Shown here: positions 40,920 to 48,740 of the stretch, in pieces | Position numbering within the stretch: the first letter of the stretch is position 1 | Layout of the letters: each line of letters starts with the position of its first letter | Source of the DNA: Nocardia albiluteola | Lineage (GTDB): Bacteria; Actinomycetota; Actinomycetes; Mycobacteriales; Mycobacteriaceae | Assembly (NCBI RefSeq): GCF_018860155.1 | Contig: NZ_JAHKNI010000018.1 | Span: 62,001-126,000, forward strand | Reading direction: 5' to 3' | DNA length: 64,000 bases | Translations under genes and position numbers: made by a program | The notes under the pieces: model-generated | The model's database searches: none | The model's input: the letters and a program-made list of their open reading frames with translations, nothing else | What the model was told of the DNA's origin: nothing

Positions 40920-41763
40920 ATGGCATCCACCCCCGCGATCGAACTCCATCGCATCGCCACGAACGGCATCGAGGCGAACGTGGCAACGGCCGGAACCGGT
41001 CCCGCGGTCGTGCTGCTGCACGGCTTTCCGCACACGTGGCAGCTGTGGCGCGAGATCATCGGGCCGCTCTCGGCCCGGTTCCGGGTGATCGCCCCGGACC
41101 TGCGCGGGTTCGGAGCCAGCACCCGGGCGCCGGACGGCTACGACGCGGAGACCCTGACCGAGGATCTCGCGGGCATCCTGGACGCGCTCGCCGTGCCCGA
41201 CGCGGCCGTGGCCGGCATCGACGCCGGGGCGCCCGTCGCGACCCTGCTGGCCCTGCGCGCGCCCGAGCGTGTCCGGCGGCTCGTCGTCATGGAGTCGATG
41301 CTGGGATCGCTGCCCGGGGCCGAGGAGTTCCTCGCCGCCGGCCCGCCCTGGTGGTTCGGATTCCACGCGGTTCCGGGCCTGGCCGAAACGGTGCTGGCCG
41401 GACACGAGGCGCGATACATCGACTGGTTTCTCGACATCGGCACCCGGGGCCGCGGCGTGCCGCCGGCGATCCGCGACGCGTTCGCCGCCGCCTATGCCGG
41501 ACCGGACGCGCTGCGCTGCGCCTTCTCCTAATTACCGCGCGCTGCCCGCGAGTGCGGCTCAGCTCGGCGGGGCCGCGGCCCGCGGGCGCCTGACCATGCC
41601 GACCCTGGCGATCGGCGCGCACCCCGTCGGCGACGCCACCGCGCGCCAACTCCGTCCGATCGCGGACGACCTTGCCGCCCATATCATTCCGGACTGCGGG
41701 CACATCATCCCGCTGGACCGCCCGCGGGAACTGCTCGAACTGCTGCTGCCATTCCTGACCTGA
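40920..41763 (+). pseudogene. Frameshifted epoxide-hydrolase-like alpha/beta hydrolase
   Basis: The frame from ATG 40920 (CAGGAGAACCGC upstream) codes for an alpha/beta hydrolase: LLHGFPHTWQLWREI, LRGFGASTRAPDGYDAETL, and elbow AGIDAGAPVA with Asp nucleophile as in epoxide hydrolases. It stops at TAA (41529-41531) after CAFS. The homology continues one frame over as NYRALPASAAQLGG to DCGHIIPLDRPREL (catalytic His) and ends at 41763. Removing one T at about 41529 restores a single frame (CAFSNYRALP). It is either a pseudogene or a sequencing error. Confidence 0.8.
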
Positions 41764-41790
41764 TCTACGAGGTCGAATCGCGCTGCGGCC

Positions 41791-41940
41791 CTATGAGACT
41801 CCCAGCCGGTGGGTCCGGGACAGGACCTCCTGGTAATAGGAGGCCACGGCCTGCGCCCGCCGGGTGAGCAGATGCCCCTCGGCGTGCGCGATGACGACCG
41901 GGAGCGGGCTGATGGGATCCGAAATCGGCACCGTGGCAAC
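41791..41940 (-). pseudogene. C-terminal remnant of a LysR-type regulator
   Basis: Minus strand frame ending at TAG 41791 encodes about 50 residues: VATVPISDPISPLPVVIAHA, then EGHLLTRRAQAVASYYQEVL. This looks like the last strand and helix of a LysR substrate-binding domain (pattern VRIPDPxPxxPLxLAWR...). Nothing LysR-like precedes 41940, where homology to another gene begins on the other strand. A probable deletion remnant; moderate certainty. Confidence 0.45.
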
Positions 41941-42090
41941 CGGTTTGCCCTGACCTACGTCGGTTTCGCGGCGTCGTTCGTGCTGGCGGTCCTGGCGCCT
42001 CTGGGCGGCCCGACCCGCCTGCTGCTCTACGTCACTGCCCTGGCCGCGGCATGTCCGGCCTGGCTGATGTGGGCACAGCAGAGGGTGTGA
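41941..42090 (+). pseudogene. C-terminal remnant of a membrane protein
   Basis: Plus strand frame ending at TGA 42090 encodes RFALTYVGFAASFVLAVLAP, then GGPTRLLLYVTALAAACPAW and a short basic tail: two hydrophobic helices without a start or earlier part. It could be the end of a TMEM175-like (DUF1211) or other small membrane protein. It abuts the LysR remnant, so 41940/41941 is probably a deletion joint. Confidence 0.4.
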
Positions 42091-42109
42091 GGGGGTCGGG
42101 CCGATGGGG

Positions 42110-44440
42110 TCAGTTGTAGCTCAGGTCCACATCGTGGGTGATCCGGTTGCCCTCGACCGTCACGTTGCTGGTCACCGGCGGGTAGCCGCGGGTGACCACC
42201 GCGTAGCGGCCCTCGGCCAGATCGGGCACCAGGTAGCGGCCGTTCGCGTCGGTGCGCGCGACCGCGACCACATCGCCGTCGGCATCCAGCACGCTCACCT
42301 GCGCGTCGGGCACCAGCCGGTCACCGGCCTGCACCGCGCCCGCGAGCACTGCCGTCGGCTCCAATTCGATGTCGTGGCGCAGCATTCCGCTCTCGGGCAC
42401 GGTCAAGGTGCCCGCGGCCGGCCGCATGTTCGCGGCCACCGCGACGACCGTGTGGACGCCCGGCGTCACGCCGCAGGCGTAGGCGCCGTCCTCGCCGGTG
42501 ACCGCGGCCCCGACCACCTCGCCACGGGTATTCGTCAGCGTGACAGTCGCTTCCGCGATCGGCGCCCCGCTGCCCGCGCGACGCACCGCGCCGGTGAGCT
42601 CGCCCGAGCTCGGCAATGCGATCTCCACCCGCTGCGGCCGCGCGCCGACCAGGACACTCACCGCGGCGGGCTGATGCCCGGGGGCCGAGGCGATCAGCAC
42701 GTAGCTGCCCTGGTTCGGGGCGTCGATGGCGAACTCACCGTCCGCATCGGTACTCGTCCGCGAAACCTGTTGTCCGCGTGGATCGATCAGCGTCAGCACG
42801 ACACCGGTCACGATGCCGCCGCCGTCCCGGCGCACGCCGCCCTGAATCGAGTGCCCTGCGGGATCGGCGGCGCGGTTCGACATCGGCCGCGCCGAGACCG
42901 ACACCGTGCCGGTCGAATTGGCCACCCGATGCGCCGGGCCCGATCCGTTCGTCCCGTTGACCGACGGTGTGGCCGCGAGCGCGAACTCCGCCACCGGAAT
43001 GGAATCCGGGGCCGACAGCGACTCGATCACAACCTCCGAGTGCTGCTCGCTCCGCGTCCGGCCGGACGGGATGAAGATCGATCCCAGCACCGCCAGCAGC
43101 GAAACACCGCCGAGGAACCAGAACACGCCCGTGTAGCCCGAATCCGACGGAAGCCCGTGCGCCACATGCGTGCCCGAGGTCAGGATGACCGAGGAGACGG
43201 CGCTGCCGATCGCGCCGCCGACCGTCCGCACATTGGCGTTCATGCCGGTGGCCGCGCCGGTCTGGGCCGGAGGCACCGCCGCGACGATGATCGCGGGCAT
43301 CGAGGAGAACGACATACCGATGCCCAGGCCGAGCAGCACGGCGGTCAGGAAGATCTCCCAGCTCTGGTCGTGCCCGACCGCGAGGATCCCGAAGCCTACC
43401 GTCGTGATGACGGCGCCGATCAGCACGATCGCCTTGGAGCCGATGCGCGCGGCCATCGGCCCGATCGCGAAGCCGATGAGGAACATCGCCACCGACAGCG
43501 GCAGCATGTACAGCCCGGACTTGGTGATGCTCAGGGACAGGCCGTATCCCGCGACCGACTTGGAGGTCTGCAGCAGCTGCGGCAGGAACGTCATCATCGC
43601 GTACATCGCGGCGCCGGTCAGCACGGCCACGATGTTGGTCGTCCACACGGCCGGGAAACGCATGGTCCGCATGTCGATCAGCGGTGAGTCCGAACGCAGT
43701 TCGACCACCACCCACGCGATCGCGCACACCACGGCCGCCGCGAAGAGGCCGAGGGTCCAGCCCGAGGCCCAGCCCCACTTCGGACCCTGGCTCACCGCCA
43801 GCAGCAGCGCCACCAGCCAGGCCGACAGCAGAATCGCCGCGGCCCAGTTGATCCGGCCCGGGCTGCGCACCGGCGACTCGGGCACGAACACCACCGCGGC
43901 CACCGCGGCGATCGCGGTCAGGATCATCGGAATCCAGAAGAGCCAGTGGTAGTTCAGGTGCTGGACGATCGGACCGGCCAGCACCAGGCCGATTCCGGAG
44001 CCGACCGCGATCAGCGAGGAGGCGATGCCCACCGCGCCGTTCAGCTTCTTCACCGGGAACTCGTCGCGAATGATGCCGAACGCCAGCGGAATCACGCCGC
44101 CGCCCAGGCCCTGGATCACGCGCGCCACGATCATCACGCTCACCGAGGTGGTCAGCGCCGCGATCAGCGAGCCCACCGCGAGCGCGACGAGGGTGACGAC
44201 AAGCATGCGCTCCTTGCCGACCTTGTCGCCGATCCGCCCGAGGATCGGCGTGGCCACCGAGGCCGACAGCAGATAACCGGTCATCAGCCACGTCGCGGTG
44301 CTCTGCGAGGTGTGCAACGCCGGAATCAACAACGAGAACACCGGCACGACCAACGACTGCAAGAGCCCGTACGCGGCAATTCCGAGCAGCAGTACGGCGA
44401 ATACGACGTTGTAGTGCGGGCGAGTCTTCAACATCGCCAT
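42110..44440 (-). CDS. DHA2-type MFS transporter fused to carboxypeptidase-regulatory-like domains
   Basis: A 776-residue fusion. Residues 1-460 are a 14-helix DHA2 transporter: GYLLSASVATPILGRIGDKVGKE (motif A), ARVIQGLGGGVIPLAFGI, and GIGMSFSSMPAIIV. Residues about 530-776 contain three repeats of the carboxypeptidase-regulatory/CNA-B-like fold: TDADGEFAIDAPNQGSYVL, TGEDGAYACGVTPGVHTVV, TDANGRYLVPDLAEGRYAVV. These would follow the last helix. It is divergent from an LppX/LprG-like lipoprotein. The pairing recalls LprG-P55 (lipid export) but lacks proof. A palindrome lies before the ATG. Confidence 0.88.
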   Translation of the reverse strand: MAMLKTRPHYNVVFAVLLLGIAAYGLLQSLVVPVFSLLIPALHTSQSTATWLMTGYLLSASVATPILGRIGDKVGKERMLVVTLVALAVGSLIAALTTSVSVMIVARVIQGLGGGVIPLAFGIIRDEFPVKKLNGAVGIASSLIAVGSGIGLVLAGPIVQHLNYHWLFWIPMILTAIAAVAAVVFVPESPVRSPGRINWAAAILLSAWLVALLLAVSQGPKWGWASGWTLGLFAAAVVCAIAWVVVELRSDSPLIDMRTMRFPAVWTTNIVAVLTGAAMYAMMTFLPQLLQTSKSVAGYGLSLSITKSGLYMLPLSVAMFLIGFAIGPMAARIGSKAIVLIGAVITTVGFGILAVGHDQSWEIFLTAVLLGLGIGMSFSSMPAIIVAAVPPAQTGAATGMNANVRTVGGAIGSAVSSVILTSGTHVAHGLPSDSGYTGVFWFLGGVSLLAVLGSIFIPSGRTRSEQHSEVVIESLSAPDSIPVAEFALAATPSVNGTNGSGPAHRVANSTGTVSVSARPMSNRAADPAGHSIQGGVRRDGGGIVTGVVLTLIDPRGQQVSRTSTDADGEFAIDAPNQGSYVLIASAPGHQPAAVSVLVGARPQRVEIALPSSGELTGAVRRAGSGAPIAEATVTLTNTRGEVVGAAVTGEDGAYACGVTPGVHTVVAVAANMRPAAGTLTVPESGMLRHDIELEPTAVLAGAVQAGDRLVPDAQVSVLDADGDVVAVARTDANGRYLVPDLAEGRYAVVTRGYPPVTSNVTVEGNRITHDVDLSYN

Positions 44441-44834
44441 GACCTGGGGAACCCTCCCACGAAAGTAAACGGAGTCAATCTCCGTTTAATAGCCTAACAG
44501 AAGCTGAGAGTTTTCGCTCCGCTCGATTTGTGATCTCCAACTCAGCGCGAGCTGCTCCAATCGGCGCTGCGGGACTGTCGAATCGGCGCGCTTCGCCCGC
44601 CGCCGAACCCAAAGGTCAACAAGCGCTTATCCGATGAAATTCCCACGGCCGGATGCTGACGTAAGCCTCTGCCCACCAGGCTCTTCGGGTAACCGGTCGA
44701 CATGGACGCCGCCATGCTGGTTGAATGCCCGCGAGCCGCTCGCCGAGCGGATACGGGAATCCGCCGGATACTACGACGCGAGTCGCTGCGTCCGCGGCCG
44801 ACCGGGCACTGAAACTAACCTCCGGGGGTTGACC
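44441..44834. promoter_or_regulatory. Divergent intergenic region with a 23-bp operator
   Basis: A 394-base gap. TAAACGGAG-TCAAT-CTCCGTTTA (44466-44488) is a perfect hyphenated palindrome 26 bases before the transporter start, a likely operator for a TetR/MarR-type repressor encoded elsewhere. The rest shows no convincing ORF. Confidence 0.65.
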
Positions 44835-45674
44835 TTGAACGACATCATTCGGCACGTGGGTTCCGCTCGCCGTCCGTCCAAGTTGGGGGTGGTGATGGTC
44901 GCGGTGTCGGTGTTCGGGGCACTGGCCGCGGGCTGCAGCTCCAACTCCGGCTCCACCACGACCGCGGCGGGCTCCAGCTCCCCGTCCTCGCCGCCGCCGG
45001 CGCAGCTGCCCGACGGCGCGCAACTGGTGTCCGAGTGCTCGAAGACCACCGAGACCCTGCATTCGGTGCACCTCGACATCGCGGTCACCAACATCCCCAA
45101 GCTCCCGATCGATACCATCTCCGCGGACGTCACCAATCAGCCCTCGGGCCAGGCGATCGGCGATGCGAGCGTGCGCCTGCAGCCCAACGCCCCGTTCACC
45201 AAGGCCAAGTTCCTGGTCGTCGACAAGAAGGCCTACACCTCCACCGACGGCAGCACCTACGTCCCCGTCGGCGGCGCGGAGAAGATCTACGATCCGGGCG
45301 TCATCCTGGACAAGGACAAGGGCCTGGGCAACGTCATCGCGCACGTGACCAACGCCAAGGCCGTCGCCCGCGAGAAGGTCAACGGCGTCGACACCGTCAA
45401 GGTGACCGGAACCATCGACGCCACGACCATCGACCCGGTCGTGCCGAAGATCGGCGGTGACTCCGCCGCCGGCGCCATGCCCATCACCCTGTGGATCACC
45501 GATGTCGCGCCGCCGGCGAGCTCGTCCGCCGCGACGACCCTGCCCTCCACCGCCGCCTCGCCCGGCACCGGCCCGAACCTGGTGCAGGCCGTGGTCACCA
45601 AGGACCAGGGCAGCGCCAAGATCGATCTGTCCAACTGGTCCAAGCCCGTCACCGTCACCAAGCCGGCGGGTTAA
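44835..45674 (+). CDS. LppX/LprG-family lipoprotein
   Basis: A 279-residue lipoprotein of the LppX/LprA/LprF/LprG family. These bind triacylated lipids in a pocket and deliver them across the mycobacterial envelope. I chose TTG 44835 (GGGGG six bases upstream) because it gives a proper signal: basic SARRPSK, a hydrophobic stretch and lipobox ALAAGC. The body matches the family: VSECSKTTETLHSVHLDIAV, TKAKFLVVDKKAYTS, LDKDKGLGNVIAHV and VNGVDTVKVTGTIDA. A divergent DHA2 transporter is the probable functional partner. A strong terminator follows. Confidence 0.88.
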   Translation: MNDIIRHVGSARRPSKLGVVMVAVSVFGALAAGCSSNSGSTTTAAGSSSPSSPPPAQLPDGAQLVSECSKTTETLHSVHLDIAVTNIPKLPIDTISADVTNQPSGQAIGDASVRLQPNAPFTKAKFLVVDKKAYTSTDGSTYVPVGGAEKIYDPGVILDKDKGLGNVIAHVTNAKAVAREKVNGVDTVKVTGTIDATTIDPVVPKIGGDSAAGAMPITLWITDVAPPASSSAATTLPSTAASPGTGPNLVQAVVTKDQGSAKIDLSNWSKPVTVTKPAG

Positions 45675-45996
45675 AACGCCACGCGTGACCTGTGCAAGCC
45701 CGAACCGGTCCGGAAGGCGCATCGGCAATCGCCGCGCAGCGCCTCCCGGACCGGTTGCGGCCGTTTCGGACCGGAAATCCGTTCCGCCGCACCGGCTTCG
45801 GCATCGATGAACCGACCCCGGCCGCACGACCGTGTTTCCCCCGCGCCCGTCGAGGGGCGCCGAAGCGCTTAAGCGAATATTCAGTCGAATACAAGGTGCT
45901 GCAGCGACTCTGAGTCACCGAGCCCGACGCAGCATCGACCGGTAGACCTGATCGGCGGCAGCGGTATTGAAGTGCCGATCAGACATGGAGGGAAGA
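45675..45996. promoter_or_regulatory. Terminator, then promoter region and leader hairpin of desaturase gene
   Basis: An 18-base-arm hairpin (45703-45720 against 45739-45756, one mismatch; arms begin AACCGGTCCGG and GCGCCTCCCGG) terminates the lipoprotein gene. An AT-rich promoter-like patch is at 45870-45895. A second hairpin, CTGATCGGC (45948-45956) with GCCGATCAG (45974-45982), ends 5 bases before the GGAGGGAAGA ribosome site. Confidence 0.65.
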
Positions 45997-47463
45997 ATGA
46001 CTATCGACCGCCCGGATGTACAGGAGCGGGAGTTCAGTCGACCTCCCATGCCCGAGGGCCCACCGCCGGTGTCGAATGTGTGGATCTACAACGGCAAAGC
46101 CTACGACCTGAGCGACTGGATCTCCAAGCATCCCGGCGGCGAGTTCTTCATCGGACGCACCAAGAACCGCGACATCACCTCCATCATCGGGTCCTACCAT
46201 CGCGAACCCGAGCGGATCGCCCGCATGCTCGAGCGCTACTCGCTGGATCGCCAGGCCCTGCCCGAGGACATCCACCCGAAGAACAACGCGCCGGATTTCC
46301 TGTTCACCGAGGGTTTCGACAGCTGGACCGACACCCCGAAATACCGCTTCGACGACAAGAACGATCTGCTGCACAAGATCAAGGCCCGGCTGACCGAGCC
46401 CGAGATCGCAGCGCGCCTGCAGCGGATGGACAAGCTGTTCAACATCGTTGCGGTCGTGCTGGCGATCGCGTACTTCGCGGTCGAGGGCCTGCGGCTGTTC
46501 GAGCGGAGCTGGATTCCGTTGCCGGTCTTCGTGATCGCCATGGTGCTGCTGCGCAGTTCCCTGGCCGGATTCGGCCACTACGGGATTCACCGCGCGCAGA
46601 AGGGCATGAACAAGATCTTCACCAATGCCTTCGATTTCAACTACGTGGCGCTGTCGTTCGTGACCGCCGACGGCCACGCCCTGCTGCACCACCCGCACAC
46701 CCAGAGTGAAGTCGACATCAAGAAGAACGTCTTCACCATGATGATGCGCATTCCGCGGGTGTACCGGGTACCGGTGCACACGGTCCACAAGTTCGGGCAC
46801 ACGGTCACCGGCATGACCATCCGCCTGCTGGATGTCTGCCGCCTGACCCGCAAGGTCGGCATTGCGGAAATGTACGGCACCTGGGGCGGCGCGCTGCCGC
46901 ACTTCATCGGCTCCTTCGCCGTGCGATTCCTGCTCCTGGGCGAGCTCGTCGCGTTCACGGTCGCGGGCGACTTCTGGGCCTGGGCACTGCAATTCGTGAT
47001 CACCCTGTGGATCAGCACCTTCCTGGTCGTGGCCAGTCACGACTTCGAGGAGGAGGTGGGCGAGCTGCCCGCCGCCGACACCGAGGACTGGGGCGTCAAC
47101 CAGCTCGAGCAGGCCTACGACCTGAAGCTGGTCGGCAACCGCTACATCGACTGCTTCCTGTCCGCGGGCCTGAGCTCGCACCGCGTGCATCACGTATTGC
47201 CCTATCAGCGTTCCGGATTCGCCAACATCGCCACCGAGGACGTGGTGCGCGAGGAGGCGGCCGAATTCGGGGTGGAATGGCTTCCGGCGAAGAGCTTCTT
47301 CACCGACCGGTTCCCGAAGCAGTTCCGCACCTACCTGCTGGCGCCCTCCCGCGATGCGGAGGAGCGGCAATGGGGTTTCGCGCGTGAGCATTTCGCGCCG
47401 CACGCGCTCAAGACCTGCGTGGTCTACATGGTGCAGGGATTCACCGGCATCGGGACGGTATGA
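45997..47463 (+). CDS. Cytochrome b5-domain fatty acid desaturase-like protein
   Basis: A 488-residue protein. Residues 25-95 are a cytochrome b5-like heme domain with axial His at SKHPGGEFF (H45) and GSYHREPER (H68). The rest is a membrane-bound desaturase/hydroxylase. It has about four helices and three His boxes: HYGIHRAQKG, HALLHHPHT and SSHRVHHVLP. This resembles front-end fused b5-desaturases. The ATG at 45997 follows GGAGGGAAGA. It is followed 49 bases later by a type III PKS and an ABC exporter, forming a likely biosynthetic unit. The substrate is unknown. Confidence 0.85.
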   Translation: MTIDRPDVQEREFSRPPMPEGPPPVSNVWIYNGKAYDLSDWISKHPGGEFFIGRTKNRDITSIIGSYHREPERIARMLERYSLDRQALPEDIHPKNNAPDFLFTEGFDSWTDTPKYRFDDKNDLLHKIKARLTEPEIAARLQRMDKLFNIVAVVLAIAYFAVEGLRLFERSWIPLPVFVIAMVLLRSSLAGFGHYGIHRAQKGMNKIFTNAFDFNYVALSFVTADGHALLHHPHTQSEVDIKKNVFTMMMRIPRVYRVPVHTVHKFGHTVTGMTIRLLDVCRLTRKVGIAEMYGTWGGALPHFIGSFAVRFLLLGELVAFTVAGDFWAWALQFVITLWISTFLVVASHDFEEEVGELPAADTEDWGVNQLEQAYDLKLVGNRYIDCFLSAGLSSHRVHHVLPYQRSGFANIATEDVVREEAAEFGVEWLPAKSFFTDRFPKQFRTYLLAPSRDAEERQWGFAREHFAPHALKTCVVYMVQGFTGIGTV

Positions 47464-47512
47464 CCCCTCCCCGCGCAAGATTCGTTACGAGTAACAGGAA
47501 CTGGAGAATTTC

Positions 47513-48706
47513 GTGACTTTCACATTCGATGAGGGGGGCGCCCGTACGGCGGAGGTGATCCGGGAAACGGTCAACGGCGAGCGCGCGCTCGCCCAGCTGC
47601 CCCCGGCGCCGCCGACCACGGTGGGCGTCATCGAATCCATCGCCACGGGCGCGCCGGACCGGGTCATGGACCAGGCCGCCTCCGCCGAGCGGGTCGCCGC
47701 GCTGTTCGCCGATCCGGCACAGCGGGACCGCATTCCGCGGATCTACTCCAAGACCCGAGTCCGGACCCGGAGCCTGGCGGTCGACCCGCTCGACGGCGAA
47801 TTCCTCGACTTCAGCCGCCGCCCCGCGACCATCCGGGAGCGGATGAATCTGTTCTACCGGCACGCAGTGCCGCTGGCGGTCGACGTCGCCGGGCGCGCGG
47901 TGGCCGGCCTCGGCGATCCGGCGGCCGATATCGGGCTGCTGGTCTTCGCGACCTCGACCGGATTCATCGCGCCCGGCGTGGATGTCGCGGTCGTCAAACA
48001 GCTCGGCCTCTCGCCCGAGATCGGCCGGGTGATGGTGAATTTCATGGGCTGCGCGGCCGCGATGAACGCGATGCGCACCGCCGTGGACTTCGTCCGCGCG
48101 CATCCGGACAAGAAGGCGCTGGTGATCTGCCTCGAGCTGAGTTCGGTCAACGCCGTCTTCGAGGACGACGTGAACGACGTGGTGACGCACAGCCTGTTCG
48201 GCGACGGCTGCGGCGCGGTGGTCGTCGGCGCGAGCCAGGTGCACCAGCGGCTCGCGCCGGGCAGCGTGGTGATCCGCGACGGCTTCAGCCATCTGCTCGA
48301 CGACGCCGAGGACGGGATCGTGCTCGGGGTGAACCACCACGGCATCACCTGCGAGCTGTCCCCGAGCCTGCCCGGCTACATCTACGCCGGTGTGGATCCG
48401 GTGATCGTGGAGATGCTGGGCCGCAACGGATTACGTAAGTCCGACATCGACCTGTGGGCGATCCATCCAGGCGGGCCCAAGATCATCGAGGAGTCCGTGC
48501 GGTCGCTGGGCATTCCCGCCGAGCAGGCGGCGCCGAGCTGGGACGTGCTCGCGCGATACGGGAACATGCTCAGCGTTTCGCTGATCTTCGTGCTGGAACA
48601 GATGATTCAGCAGGAGAGTTCGAGGCCGATCTCGACCGGCGTCGCGTTCTCCTTCGCGCCGGGGGTCACCCTCGAGGGAATGATCTTCGACATCATTCGC
48701 CGGTAG
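47513..48706 (+). CDS. Type III polyketide synthase
   Basis: A 397-residue chalcone/stilbene-synthase-fold enzyme. The catalytic triad is visible: C180 in FMGCAAAMNA, H318 in WAIHPGGPKII and N351 in YGNMLSV. The N-terminus is unusually long and does not show the usual CHS start. Starter-unit pocket residues cannot be assigned from sequence alone. GTG start at 47513 with GGAGAATTTC upstream. It lies between the b5-desaturase and the ABC exporter, co-directional; a lipid-derived starter (alkylresorcinol or alkylpyrone type) is plausible but unproven. Confidence 0.88.
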   Translation: MTFTFDEGGARTAEVIRETVNGERALAQLPPAPPTTVGVIESIATGAPDRVMDQAASAERVAALFADPAQRDRIPRIYSKTRVRTRSLAVDPLDGEFLDFSRRPATIRERMNLFYRHAVPLAVDVAGRAVAGLGDPAADIGLLVFATSTGFIAPGVDVAVVKQLGLSPEIGRVMVNFMGCAAAMNAMRTAVDFVRAHPDKKALVICLELSSVNAVFEDDVNDVVTHSLFGDGCGAVVVGASQVHQRLAPGSVVIRDGFSHLLDDAEDGIVLGVNHHGITCELSPSLPGYIYAGVDPVIVEMLGRNGLRKSDIDLWAIHPGGPKIIEESVRSLGIPAEQAAPSWDVLARYGNMLSVSLIFVLEQMIQQESSRPISTGVAFSFAPGVTLEGMIFDIIRR

Positions 48707-48740
48707 CCCGGCGACACCGTATCCGAAAGACGCGGCAACC

